Part shown: in pieces, positions 35,577 through 48,142 of the stretch | Layout: each line of letters starts with the position of its first letter | How positions within the stretch are numbered: position 1 is the stretch's first letter | Source of the DNA: Siphonodentalium dalli | Taxonomy: Eukaryota; Mollusca; Scaphopoda; Gadilida; Siphonodentaliidae | Assembly (NCBI GenBank): GCA_032622095.1 | Contig: CP136068.1 | Span: 15,421,729 to 15,485,728, forward strand | Length of the DNA: 64,000 nt | Direction of reading: 5' to 3' | Position numbers and translations under genes: made by a program | The notes under the pieces: generated by a model | Databases searched by the model: none | What the model was told of the DNA's origin: nothing | What the model saw: the letters and a program-made list of their open reading frames with translations, nothing else

Positions 35577-37691
35577 TAGGGATGGGCAATATTGGACCCA
35601 AAAAATATCGCAATATTATGGTGATAACATGGCGATAAATGATATTATCACGACATTATTCTGGTATATAACAATTGGTAAGTAAAATGTATTATATATG
35701 CAATATTGCACAATACATCCCTATGTTTTATTTATGATTTGTGGGCCATGCAGGGTTGAGTAAATGTCTATTGAACATTGATTGTACATCAATAACTTCA
35801 CAGGATAATGACCACTCGTCTGCAACAATTGTCAGTTTGCCGACGGCGAACACAACAACTTTCAACTCCTTTCTAATTTGGTCAGGCATAATATAAACTG
35901 TAAGCCGTACGTGTTCAAAGCACCGTTTCGATGACACATTGTCAAAATTAGTGAACAGTGATATTTAAACTGATAATAAATACTGTTTAATCACGCATAC
36001 TCATGCATGTGTTATTGTTAACATGAATTCAGACTGCTGTTTAAAAACACCTGTCGGTTTTGTTGATCCTTTAATAGGGGAATGTTCAGTTCCCACCTAC
36101 ATGTACATGTACCTACATATATACAGCATGCACCTATTACTGACATGTAACATGAACCAGTGATTGAGTTAAGCATCCGCATATGGGTTGAAACATAGGA
36201 ATATAATCATATAACAAGGCCCACATTTTGTTGGAATAGTACTAAGGAATTTTAAAAGGTGAATTTATTTTATATCTTGTGAGTGTACACACTCTAAACG
36301 CGTTGTTATACAGAAAATTGAAACAGGAAGTGATCGGAACTGACATCGCTAGAAGCTATGCCTTTGAGGCTGGTTAGTTACGTTGCGGTTAGTACCCGGT
36401 TATGTATGCAAAAGAGCAGTATTTTAATCGTACCTGTCATGTTTTATACCGCAAAATATCCTGTTCACTTTGTAATAGAGCGAGAGAGAAATGTGGGAGT
36501 AGCCGCACCGGGCATCAAGGCATCTTACCACTGCCCACAAAGAATACTCATCGGCCAGATATGTAATCAGCCTTCTATATTTACACTGCAGCTGCTAAAA
36601 TATATTCCGATTACGTTATGCATCCGAAATATCTGCTGGGTCTTCCACAGTGAGTCTTTTAACATTAACGAGCACGTTTAACTCAGGATCCAAATTACTG
36701 GTGTTCTGTACTTCGTAAATTAATTTATATCTAATAAATTTACTAGTTTTAAAGTTACAGGTACATGTATAAGGTTTGATAGCTTGGCACTTGGGCTGAA
36801 ATGGAACAAAACAATCTGCCATTTCTACTCTCACACGATTCTATTGGCCGATATAACGAAAGTAGTTCAACCAGTGCTAAAACAGACTACTTTTACCTGG
36901 ATTTTACCCTTGACTGCTACCGGCCCCATTCCCCTACCCCCTAGCAGAAACCCTGCACTACACATTAAGCACCGCATTCAGTTTCAAATGGCCATGTTAT
37001 TTATTAGTGAGGAATTGGTAGTTGGTAGCATCATGAGACTTCAATGTACATATACAACAACCCTGGGAATCAGCGTTGAAAATAGCAGTGCCTAGGCAAA
37101 AGTCGACGTGAAATGAATTTGAGTCGCCATTTTTTTAGCCGAGGAAAAGATATAGACATGTTCAATTAGTTTGTGAAATTGATGTTTGTTGAAGCGCTAG
37201 CAATGCCATGATCCGTACGGCACATGTCCACAAAATCATTTTACTCGCAATTTGCACACATTGACACAATCAGCTAGTGGGGTCAATATAAAATCTGACA
37301 TGGTAATCCGTCTCCCAGCAACCGGTTAGGGTTGACAGAGCAAGCTGCACCAACTTGAAAGGAGGTCATTGTGCCAGTCGCATGCGTGCGACATACCAAT
37401 CATCTCACAATGTAGTCAACTGATGCTAGCGCTTTGATGTTTCCGACAAAGCATATCCAACTTGACAAGCACGTACTCCGATGTTTTAAACTTTTTCGAC
37501 TGCATGTTTCCAGGAGGTTTGGGACTATTATACTTACTTTTACTCCCCTGTTTGTTGGGACCATATGATGGGTTTCAACCTACATGGAGAATATTACAAC
37601 TTGGGACAGTATTACGATATTTTTTATTTCAGACGATATTATTGATGATATCAAAATAAAACCGTCTATATCGTCATATCGCCCAGCACTA
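35577..37691. mobile_element. hAT-type element, 2,115 bp
   Basis: Perfect 8 bp target duplication CACCAGAT (35569-35576 and 37692-37699). Ends TAGGGATGGGCAATAT and ATATCGCCCAGCACTA are imperfect inverted repeats. The size suggests a deletion derivative of a larger hAT. Internal frames (35728-35937 minus, 36784-37095 plus) show no clear transposase motif. Confidence 0.88.
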
Positions 37692-37875
37692 CACCAGATA
37701 CTCTTCAAATGACATTATGTGAGTGGATTGGATAACTAATGTTACTTTAATGATGTCAAGTGGATTATTAGGTCAAACTAGATGGGCTTGTCCCAGATGG
37801 GACTAAGTAATACAAAATGTTATTTGAGTGAAGTAGCCATTACCATATATTGGGCACTGAAATTATGTCAACAGG

Positions 37876-37918
37876 TATCCCTAACCCTAAACCCCCTAAC
37901 CCTAACCCCTAACCCTAA
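37876..37918 (+). repeat. Interstitial telomere-like repeat
   Basis: About six CCCTAA or CCCCTAA units in a row. This is the animal telomere motif, here as a short internal tract beside a transposon copy. Confidence 0.75.
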
Positions 37919-38487
37919 TCATAACTCCACAAAAAAAAGTCGGACAGACATCATAATCGTAGGTGCACAGGTTCCCATGGTACTAAATATCAGTGCCAAA
38001 TTAAAAAACATTGACCTAAAAATGTAGAAATAAAAGCTCGGACAAAATTATGCATGTTGCAAAAAAGTTTCTAAGTCGAAAAAGGGAGATAACTCCACCA
38101 AAAAATGTCGGACAGATGTCATAATCGCAGGTGCACAGGTTCCTTGGACCCATGGTACTAAATATCTGTGCCAAATTTTTAAAAAATTGACCTAAATATG
38201 TAGGAATAAAAGCTCGGACAAAATTATACATGTTATGAAAATTTTCTAAGTCGAAAAAGGGGGGATAACTCCTCCAAAAAAGTCCGACAGATGTCATAAT
38301 CGCACGTGCACAGGTTCCCAAGGTGGTTGATGTCTGTGCCAAGTTTCACGGAAATTGATCAAAACACGACTGAGAAAAACTCCGGACAAATTTGTGTCCA
38401 TGGCTAGACGGACGGTGCGACAGACGGACAGACAGACAAGCTGATACCAGTATACCCCCCCACAACTCGTTGCGGGGGGGGGTATAA
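37915..38487 (+). mobile_element. Tandem-core element with C/G hairpin, copy 3
   Basis: Three to four cores of about 140-165 bp contain GATAACTCC, CAGATGTCATAATCG and CAGGTTCC. A GACGGACGG/CAGACAGAC tract (38405-38437) and the final hairpin CCCCCCCACAACTCGTTGCG with its G run follow. This is the most complete copy of the family at 2262-2680. Confidence 0.65.
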
Positions 38488-39625
38488 ATACCATCACATT
38501 TAAAATGTTCCTTGAAACAAATAATGTTGAAGCTGTCATGCTGTCGTGGATGTGCAATGTACATAATTATGTCACTTTAAAGATGCACAATCCAATTAAA
38601 TGCCAATAAGTTACTATTTCTTTGGCTTTTTGTGGGGGAAAATATTTGATTCGGGTCCAGGAACTCGCCCATCAAAACTCAAAGTTATTAGATATAAATG
38701 TTTTAAATCTGTTATTTTTCACGACCTGGAATATTTAGCAGCCTGGAAAAAAATCAGGTGAATTCTTACATAATTAGTACAGGCATGCGCACATGCTGTT
38801 ACGTGAGGTCATGCAAGGTCACTGTTCGATATAAGATCAGCATATCGATGGCGATCGCAAACTAGTTCAGAATGAAATATCAATGAAAAGTATCGGCATC
38901 AACAAGAATATGGTATGTTGTGACCAGTTCACATGATGATACATGCATTTTGTTTAATTGATGAATCGGTAATCATGTTTTATCGATGCAAATATACATA
39001 TTACATGGCACCATGCTGGTTACACATGGAAATACTATGTGTTTACAATTGTGACAACACTTGTTGGGGAATTTGAATTTGAATTAGGAATCACCATATA
39101 TGGAAGTTGTAAACCACACTCACTCACCTCCAAACTGCGAAGAAAAACCGTTATTGAAGGACTTTTATGGCAACTACAATGTATGATAAAATAGTGATTG
39201 GTATATTGTTGTGAGTATTTATTGGTAATAAACTAATTTGGACAACTAAATCGGATTCTGGTGAAATTCTGTTGTTGTTGTTGTAACTGGATGCTATAGG
39301 GACCCATGTACTCAGATTATGTAACTTTAAGGTATATTAATATACCATTATAATTATTATGACCTTCAGAAGTTCAGAGGGCACGTCATCTACTTTACAT
39401 TGGAAATATCCTTTATGTTGGTTCGGTACCGGTATTCGCTTTGATTGGAGAGAAGTTGACAATAGATTCCACGTTTTACTCCATTTTTCATGTACATGTC
39501 GGCATGCAACATGAGTGTTTGGAAGCTATGGAGTATGAACAGCCCATCGAAAGTGCACATGTGGATACACCCTGAATGGGAACATTGAGAGTAAAATAAT
39601 CATGTTAGTAATGGTGTGGAATACA

Positions 39626-39777
39626 TAGAGGATCTACAATACCCAGTTTATAGCGGAATTTACAAAACGAGTCCACTAAATTAGGTCTTGACCGAGCCTT
39701 TGGCATTACTGGACGAGTTTTGTAAATTCCACTATAAACTTGGGACAAGTTGTAGATTCTATTTATTATAGAACCTC
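39626..39777. mobile_element. Foldback MITE 1 (long hairpin)
   Basis: Inverted arms of about 45-50 bp: TACAATACCCAGTTTATAGC with GGAATTTACAAAACGAGTCC, and the inverse on the right, separated by about 35 bp. Very high arm identity. Confidence 0.75.
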
Positions 39778-39951
39778 GACGAAACATACTCAAATCAATA
39801 AATGGGACGCGAAACTAACATTGGCTTCGATGACGTTTCATGTAACTATGCATTGTTTGCCAACGTAAAGAAATAGTCCCAGATAAATAAAGACTCTTTG
39901 GCATATTTAATGGCATATATTTAATGACATAAGGCAATAATCACAGCAAGA

Positions 39952-40175
39952 GTACAGTATAATGCCCTAAATAATTGACTCCTCAACCACAGCAGAATTA
40001 TGGGTAACTTTTCAGGATTTAGTCGGATATATGGCTTGTTGCCATTCATTGGAAAGGTCTCAGTGAGAGCTTTCTGATGAATGGTAACAAGCCATATTTC
40101 CAACTAAATCCTGAAAAGTTACCCATAATTCTGCTATGGTTAAGGAGTTGATTATTTAGGGCATTACTGTAGTAC
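39952..40175. mobile_element. Foldback MITE 2 (long hairpin)
   Basis: Arms of about 90 bp: GCCCTAAATAATTGACTCC through ATATGGCTTGTTGCCATTCAT, and the inverse, around a loop of about 35 bp. A long near-perfect palindrome. Confidence 0.8.
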
Positions 40176-41373
40176 AATGTCAAACTTGGTATTTTTCAGA
40201 AACAAGTGAAAGTGAAACTGCATTGTATCATTCCTTGCTTAAGTAACTATTTATAATACAATTTAGATATGAAAAGTATTTTACTTCCTGGGGTCAATAC
40301 TATGAAACTTTTTCTTTGTAAGAATCTACAATTGTTTGTAAGAAATAACAATTTATCATTCCGCCAATACTATGAACCTACGATTACAAACATAAATCAC
40401 AAATAGTACGTGTTCTTTGTATTTACAATTATCTCCAATCACAAAGAATGTTCGAGTACTATGAAACATAATTTTTCAGTTTTCACACCCTTAACCCGGA
40501 TAATATATCTATCTATGATACGCAGGGACGTGGGAACAAGGGGTCGATTCACCCCCTCGTGAAAATATTTTGTCAGCTGGAAATCTCAAGTACAACCCAC
40601 GGGGACGTCCCGACAAGGGGGTTGGGTTATGTTTCTTGCCCCAAACATTTTATCAACACGTTCAACAGCTGGAAATTTGATACCTGGAACAACATGAATT
40701 GGAAATTTTACAACAACAATAGGTTGAACTTGTTCTGTTATTCAGTTTTTCCAACAATTTATTAGGGGGTATGTGTTTGTTTCAGACCAACATTTGCATA
40801 TTTACCACCTTTGGTCAAAAGTTGGGATTGAAATGGCCTATATTTAGAATTTGTCAAACCTTAGGGGGTGTCAGCTTGGACGTGAGGTAGCAGTATGTGT
40901 TCCTTGTAACTACTGAAATTACCCAATTTATTGAAAGATACAACGCTGAGGAACTTGTCTAGAATGTCTATATAGGGTGTCAAACATAAATTGTCGCTTT
41001 TCACATCCTTAAACCGGAGTATATAACCATCTGATTCGTAGGGATGTAGCGCCCCCTTATGAAAATGTGTTATCAATGGAAATCTCATAAACAGGGACAT
41101 GGCGATAGTGGTCTTGGGAACACGATTACTGGTGAGTAGTCTGGTGAGTAGTCGCCAAATCGTATGAGTCACAACGTCTCTGACAAAAGTTAGTGATTGA
41201 TACAAATAGTGAGTGATACTTGCAGTGACGTGACAAGATGCTCTCTTCGATGCGCCAACGTCGATATCCAACAGTATCCCCCACCCCTCGTGAAATGTAA
41301 TTGTTTACCCCGGTTGGCTTCTGATTTTCAAGCTGTAACAGTAAGTTGTCCACCCCCCCCCGTGGGTTGGACA

Positions 41374-41692
41374 TACTGACTAAATATGACTAACTTAGTG
41401 TTAGTCACAAACATTTTGAGTAACTTTGGTCAAGTATTGGAATTATTTGCACATAATTCAGCAACTTTAATTTTCGCCTTCCAATTGACTAAGAAAAGTT
41501 ATGACTAAATCCTGGCAATTTTGACTAATTAGTCGTCTTGAATCCCCATTTCTTAGTCGTTATGACTAACACCACCCTAGTAATTTTGATTAATGTTATG
41601 CCTCAGTCATGTTGGCTGAACTAAGTCAGTCATCCTGAGGAAAAACGTTTGACTAACATATGTTAGTCATATTGACTAACTTTTGTTATCAG
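41374..41692. repeat. GACTAAC palindromic block, possible MITE
   Basis: Many inverted GACTAAC/GTTAGTC motifs at both ends (ATGACTAACTTAGTGTTAGT on the left, TGACTAACATATGTTAGTCA on the right), with a 300 bp interior. Probably a short foldback element. Confidence 0.5.
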
Positions 41693-41894
41693 CGTAGAAA
41701 AATTAAAATACTTTCCTCTTGATATACGATTCCATCGCTATGTGGAATTTATAGGCATTTTTTTTATTCATAGGGTGCATATGGAAATTATAGGATGGAC
41801 ACCCCATCGCCAATCTGAGCCCATATAGCCACGTCCCTATCTAGATTATAAAATATCGGAGCAGTTTGAAATTATAAAATGACCACCACTCCTA

Positions 41895-42180
41895 TTGGTT
41901 TGGTTTGGTTTATTGGGGTTTATCGTCGTTCTAGCCGCTAGGCGTTGTCGTTGTCAAATTTACGGGTGGAGGAAAGACCACGCAGAGACTTGATTTCACC
42001 GAGAAATCGTCGCACTGCGTTTAGAAACCACCGACCCCGGAAATCAACTGACAAACTTGTCCAGATACACGATTCCGGTCACCCTCCCTATGACGGGGTT
42101 CGAACCAGCTGCGTCAGCGCTGGACGGCCTGTGATGGTGTAATGCACCTAACACTCTACCGACTGGACCACCGGGGGTCC
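41895..42180 (-). mobile_element. tRNA-derived SINE, complete-looking
   Basis: On the minus strand the head has an A box (TGGTCCAGTCGGTAGAG at 42169-42153) and a B box (GGTTCGAACCC at 42106-42096). A conserved body follows (GTTTCTAAACGCAGTGCGAC, TCTCTGCGTGG) and a 3' tail of AATAAACCAAACCAAACC. This layout is typical of tRNA-derived SINEs with a short simple-repeat tail. Confidence 0.85.
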
Positions 42181-43285
42181 CCATCACTCCTATAACCGAG
42201 ACCAATAGCACGTCCCTGCTTCGATACACCCCCCCCCCCCCGATAAAATGGAGCCACGTTACTGCCTCGATGTGTTATGATAAGAGTAGCGGATCAGTTT
42301 GAAATCATAGTATGGTCACAATATATATAATGCTATACCATCAAAATAATATTTTATTTTCACAAACTGAATGGTTGTAAATTTGTAATTTGTAAAAACA
42401 ATGATACCAAATTGGTTGTAGTACTCGTTATTACACTGACTTGTACTTACATACACACACTGCAAACGAACAGTTTATTTGTTAATTTTGCGCAGACAAG
42501 TGGTCATCAACTTAGCAATCCGTGAACCGATTGGACAGCTCTGATAAGCGATCACCTCTCAACTTATGATTGGTTATTTCTTTTGTAACTTTGGCTTGCC
42601 GTGATTCAATATATTGTGAATCGCTCACAGGCAAATGTTTGTCCGTAAGCAATCTACAATAATCAACAGTAGATCTTTGTGAAATTTGCGAGATTTTGTT
42701 AGCTCATCGTTTCATAGTACCGGCGTTATCACTAATCACAAAATAATAGCACGCATTGTAACTTCCCCAAATCAATTGTTGTCAGTTATTTTAGCTCTAT
42801 ATACATGTCCGTCTAATTTGAACTGGTATTCAGATAACACTGATAACGGGTGCGTGGGAGCAGAGTGGTGGGTTAGTTTTTTCCAAGTTTTACAGCTGCG
42901 TTTTAGGGGTTTCACCTCTCGCCCAGTCTAAGGTATTACAATAATACGGCTAAATTTTCCCTGTACTATCAATCCACTGTGATAGTTAACACAAATTTGT
43001 AATTACAAATTAATAAATACAATTTGTATTTACAGGTATAAAATTGTTCATAGTATTGACCCCTGGTAGTACATGGCTAGTAATAACAAAATTGAGTTTT
43101 GACTCAAATTGATAAACGGCCCATGTTTAAAATGGACAGATTTTATATTTTATATCCTGGTATTTTTTCTTTCTTTATTTTTTTGCAGATCTCAATAAAA
43201 TATATACAATAGACCAGGGAAATATGGACAGCTCGGTTTGTGGAAATAAACACTCTTTTTTTAGGCCTTATCATTATGATCATAC

Positions 43286-43342
43286 CTGTGGTGGTAGTAA
43301 CTGCTGGTACACATATAGCATCATAATCAGCATCTGTAGGAA
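43286..43342 (-). CDS. Exon: Thr-rich extracellular stalk segment
   Basis: This 57 bp stretch on the minus strand sits between an acceptor (TTAATTTCAG) and a GTATGA donor. It is phase 1 at both ends and open throughout. It encodes PTDADYDAICVPAVTTTT plus split codons. The cysteine and terminal threonine run suit a stalk between an Ig domain and the membrane. The evidence is splice sites, symmetric phase and position between the Ig exon and the membrane exons. The exon is short, so chance occurrence is possible. Confidence 0.5.
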
Positions 43343-43411
43343 CTGAAATTAACAAAAAATATCAACTTTTTTATAATTTTTATAATGTTGATAAAGCTTA
43401 AGTTGAAAATA

Positions 43412-45402
43412 ATTAAAGTGTCGATGACACTGTAGCTCAACTTAGATAATTTCATGATTAAAGGATTTAGTCACACACAGAGTAAAATCCAAGATGGCTG
43501 CTGGCGGCCATGTTTTTTAGCCAAATGACCCCAAAATGACTCGTTCCCATCTACATGTTATTGTTAACATCCATCACAAATTTTATGATGATCAGACTAA
43601 AGGTACGACCTGTAGCCTGTGCTAAAGGATTTAGTCATACAAACAGTAAAATCAAAGATGACTGCTGGCGGCCATGTTTTTTGGCCGATTGACCCCAAAA
43701 TTAATCGTTGCCATCTACATGTCAATATTAACATCCATGACCAATTTCATGATGATCAGACGAACAGTACAACCTGTAGCCCGTGTTAATTAATGCATTG
43801 AATTTTGAAATCAAAGATGGTCGCTGGCAGCCATGTTTTTTGCCCGAATGACCCCAAAATGACTCGTTCCCATCTACATTCCAATTTCATGATGATCAGA
43901 CGAACAGTACGACCTGTAGCCTGTGCTAATGCATTGAATTTTGAAATCAAAGATGGCTGCTGACCCAAAATGAATCGTTCCCATCTACATGTCAATATTA
44001 ACAACCATGAAAAATTTCATGATGATCAGACTAAAGGTACGACCTGTAGCCCGTGCTAAAGGATTTAGTCATACAAAGAGTATAATCCAAGATGGCTGCT
44101 GGCGGCCATGGTTTTTGGCCGAATGACCCCAAAATTACTTGTTCCCATCTACATGTCAATATTAACATCCATGACAAATTTCATGATGATCAGACGAACA
44201 GTACGACCTGTAGCCTGTGCTAATGCATTGAATTTTGAAATCAAAGATGGCCGCTGACCCAAAATGAATCGTTCCCATCTACATGTCAATATTAACATCC
44301 ATGACAAATTTCATGATGATCAGATAAACAGTACGACCTGTGGCCCGTGCTAATGGATTGAATTTTGAAATCAAAGATGGCCACTGGCGGCCATGTTTTT
44401 TATCCGAATGACCCCAAAATTACTCGTTCACATCTACATTCCAATTTCAACTGCCATGACAAATTTCATTATGATCAGACTAAAGGTACGACCTGTAGCC
44501 CATGCTAAAGGATTTAGTCATACAAAGAGTAAAATCCAAGATGGCGGCTGGCGGCCATGTTTTTTGCCCGAATGACCCAAAAATGACTTGTTCCCATCTA
44601 AATGTCATTGGTAACATCCATGACAAATTTCATGATGATCAGACAAAAATACGACCTGTGGCCCGTGCTAATGGATTGAATTTTGAAAACAAATATGGCC
44701 GCTGGCGGCCATGTTTTTTGTCCGAATGACCCCAAAATGACTCGTTCTCATCTTCATTCCAATTTCAACAGCCATGACAAATTTCATGATGATCAGACTA
44801 AAGGTACGACCTGTAGCCCGAGCTAAAGGATTTAGTCATACAAAGAGTAAAATCCAAGATGGCTGCTGGCGGCCATATTTTTGCCCGAATGACCCAAAAA
44901 TGACTCGTTCCCATCTACTTGTCATTGTTAACATTCATGAAAAAATTTATGATGATGCGACCAAAGGTACGACTTGTAGGCCGTGCCAAAGAATTTAGTC
45001 ATGCAAAGAGTAAAATCTAAGATGGCTGCCGGTGGCCATGTTTTTTGGCCGAACAACCCCAAAATTATTCGTTCTCATCTACATGTCAATATTAACATCC
45101 ATGACAAATTTCATGATGATCAGACGAACAGTACGACCTGTAGCCCGTGCTAATGGATTGAATATTGAAATCCAAGATGGCCACTGGCGGCCATGTTTTT
45201 TTCCCGAATGAACCCAAAATGACTCGTTCCCATCTACATGTCAATGTCAACAGCTATGACAAATTTCATAATGATCTGACCAAAGTACGACCTGTAGCCC
45301 GTGCTAAAGGAAATTGTTGACGCATCACACACGCACACACAGACGACAGACGACAAAGTCATGGCAATAGCTCACACTTTACCTTTTAAAGTTGATCTAA
45401 TA
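43412..45402 (+). mobile_element. Pearl-like element 4 (about eleven core repeats)
   Basis: Left end GTGTCGATGACACTGTAGCT and CAACTT. Core units run from 43470 to 45310, some shortened (43930-43990 and 44250-44270 lack the CTGGCGGCCATG part). A CACACACGCACACACAG microsatellite (45325-45342) and an altered right end (CACTTTACCTTTTAAAGTTG) follow. The longest array of this family in the window. Confidence 0.85.
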
Positions 45403-45484
45403 AGTGTGGACTGGAGGGTGTGTCAACAGATTCAAATGTGAAATCCAAGATGGCTTCTGGCGGGCCATATTTTCCGATGAAATT

Positions 45485-45545
45485 CAGAATGAAAATGTTA
45501 TTGACACTGTAGCTCAACTGGGAGAGGGGATAATATCATACATTA
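45485..45545 (+). mobile_element. Solo Pearl-like left end
   Basis: Contains ATTGACACTGTAGCTCAACT and GGGAGAGGGGATAAT but lacks the array. It lies 80 bp beyond element 4. Confidence 0.6.
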
Positions 45546-46099
45546 CACACTACTGCCATTGTTCTCCCAGGTTGGTAAGTAACTTACCAACCCGCAAAGC
45601 GGAGTTAGTAAGCTACTTACCAACCTGCGCTGAACGGACGTGCTCGACAATTGAGGTTAGTCTAGTGAGTGATATAATCCCTTGCCACCACTACATGTAA
45701 TCCACATTGGATGAGCGAAACTCTGTTTGGATGAATATGGAACAGTTGCCAATTATCCTACCACTCTGTATTAGATGTCGGAAAATTTCCAATGTGTCCT
45801 TTACCAAGTATGACTGTCAGGGGCATAGTGATATGGGTTAGGGTGTCTCTAATTTAGATCAAAATTCTCAACAGTTTGTCAGACCAAATGTAATTTCAAT
45901 CAAAAAGTAGATTTCAAAAATTCAATTGTTTCCATAGTTTTTCCAACCAGTATAGTTTTATAGGCATATAGGCCAAAAGAAGAATGTTCACCTACATTCA
46001 GTGAATTTTGAACCAAAAAAAACATAAGCCATTTAGGGCACTGGGGTTGGAAAAATGGAATTTCTGTCTGTTTCACCAAGGAGGAGACTGTCTGGTCAT

Positions 46100-47300
46100 T
46101 AGGGATCTGCGAATCGGGAATTTTGCATCATATCAAATCTCGATATCAAATCTCCTTTCTGATATCGACATCGAATCGAATCTCGAATCGAATCAGCTAG
46201 TGATTGACATTGTTTACCAGTGTTTATTTCGTTGTCTCAAGACGAAAAACTGCAAAATTCACAAGATACTATATAACAATGTTAATCTCCTTAAACATCC
46301 ATTGGAACTTGTTTTTTCTTTAGGAAAATCATGACATAGCAAGTCACTCTCATTCTCATGAAGGGTTTGGGATATGTTGCATTGAATTTCTATCTAGATG
46401 TGTCATGGCGAACATGACACCAGTAGTGACAGTAAGAAACTTAAAGACAGTTCAATCAACGTATCACAAACCCAATGGAATGGAAGTCACTTGTCAACAT
46501 TATTTAATAAAGATTTGACACACTTGGGCATGGATACACCGTTCAGCTGTACAATTGGTCTAGTCCGATAACAATGGTAGTTATCTGTTAAACATTTCAC
46601 CCCACAATAGATCACACACCTACATAACATATTCACAATAATTGTCTTCACAGATGGGGTCCCAGAAAACAGACATAAATTACAAGTGTTAAATGTTTTC
46701 AACAAAATTCAACGGATGGTGCAACGCGCTCGATTTCCAGGGAAACGGAAACTGAAAGCAGGAAATTCTGCCGGCAGTGTCGCAGATAACTGGTCGCACA
46801 TAATGACGTAATTTAAGAACGTAATAGACCAAATGTTCTAAGGTTTCTGTTCATTCCAATCTATTTTTTGTCGTGCATAACCGCGGCTGACATTGAATTG
46901 GATATCTGAAGTTCTAAACATAAGGTAATCAATTGAGTTCCGCATCTATAGGGATCACGCACCGTGTAGACAATTTATATAGTGTGATACAGATTACATA
47001 TATATATGCGGCGAATGATCACCGTCACGGGTTGCGATCGAAGCACATAATTTACATAATGCACATATATTCTGAAAGGCATACATTACATTGCATACGT
47101 TGGCTAACTTGTCAAACTTTTGGTTCAATTTTTTTGATTTCAGGTCATTTGGCATGTGTTATCTAGACGTAAATAACGAGACTACACCAAAGTAACACCG
47201 ATTCGAAAATATCCGAATCAGCAGACCGATTCGGTGTCGATCTCGAATCGGGTGCCCGATATCGACATCGAATCGAATCTCGAATATTCGCAGGTCCCTA
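46100..47300. mobile_element. hAT-type non-autonomous element, 1.2 kb
   Basis: Ends TAGGGATCTGCGAAT and ATTCGCAGGTCCCTA are flanked by CTGGTCAT (46092-46099) and CTGGCCAT (47301-47308), an 8 bp target duplication with one mismatch. ATCGAATCGAATCTCGAAT-type subterminal repeats lie at both sides. Segment 46913-47050 is also found at 55072-55200. Confidence 0.82.
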
Positions 47301-47929
47301 CTGGCCATGACAATTTATATGCGATTTATGTGTGTATGGTTTGTACCTGTATTTGGAGACTATTGTAAGTTCAAAATGTGTGCCCAAGCAGTGACTTCTT
47401 AGGGTTGTGGGGGGGGGGTGTACAACAGCACAAATTTGCTCATACCCCATCATGGGTTAGAATTCTATGATTGGTATACTATTGTTGTCAATTTTATACC
47501 CAACATTTTGTATGTGGTAGGAGACTTTTCAATGATAAAACAATCTCTGATAGTATAGGTATTTTCTAGCCTGAAAATATATGATAAAAAAACTTAGAAT
47601 TCCCCCCAAGTCCGGAAAATTCCGGGAAAATGGACGTGTCAAACTGCATATAGTACTTCAACATTTCCAACTGCTGATAATTATTTAACCCGATCGACAC
47701 CCATATTAGGGTTAGATATATTTTGAACTGATTGCAATATAAGTCTTAATTTCTGACTTGAAGTTGTGAAATATTCGACTTGTTAAAAATAAATAAATAC
47801 ATTTCACACTAAATAGTACCTATACTAGTTTAAAAATAAAACTGTCAGATCAATTGTAAAAAAATACTTTGGTTACAGCATCGGATAGCTCATGCCCATG
47901 TGCAGATGCAAAGTGTTAATAATTTCTAA

Positions 47930-48142
47930 ACTGATCAACCGATCGATACCAAAAACTATACAGGTGAGGAGTGTGTCATCATAAACATGCACATAAAATT
48001 TTAACACGATCCAATACAAAATATTTGAGTAATCGAATCGGATAGCAAGTGTCTACGGACAGACAGACGGACAGACGAACAATGTATGGTTGATCCAGAC
48101 GTCGGCATTATGTGTACCATTCATGGTATGGGTACACAAAAA
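47930..48142 (+). mobile_element. 3' end of a Helitron-like tandem-core element
   Basis: Contains AACTGATCAACCGATCGATA, a GACAGACAGACGGACAG tract (48059-48076), a TACCATTCATGGTA hairpin and GGGTACACA at its end. The start of the next copy follows directly at 48147. The true left boundary is not clear. Confidence 0.55.

Larger units (their letters stand above)
40276..43064. mobile_element. 2.8 kb TIR element with GGGGTCAATACTATGAA ends
   Basis: Left CCTGGGGTCAATACTATGAA (near 40289) and right TTCATAGTATTGACCCCTGG (near 43064) are inverted. ACAAA/TTTGT-rich subterminal sequences recur on both sides. The interior holds a SINE (41895-42180), a GACTAAC/GTTAGTC palindromic block (41374-41692) and two degenerate copies of a roughly 130 bp segment (40480 and 40995). 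No transposase found. Confidence 0.6.

Noticed and set aside
35728-35937. hAT transposase fragment on the minus strand inside 35577-37691
   Set aside because: No BED, RNase H-like or dimerisation motif could be recognised.
39135-39150. Possible 7 bp micro-exon on the minus strand (TTTGGAG between a good acceptor and GTGAGT)
   Set aside because: Seven bases would break the phase 1 chain, and there is no independent support.
47340-47395. Further minus-strand exon between weak splice sites
   Set aside because: The phase 1 reading contains an in-frame TAG.
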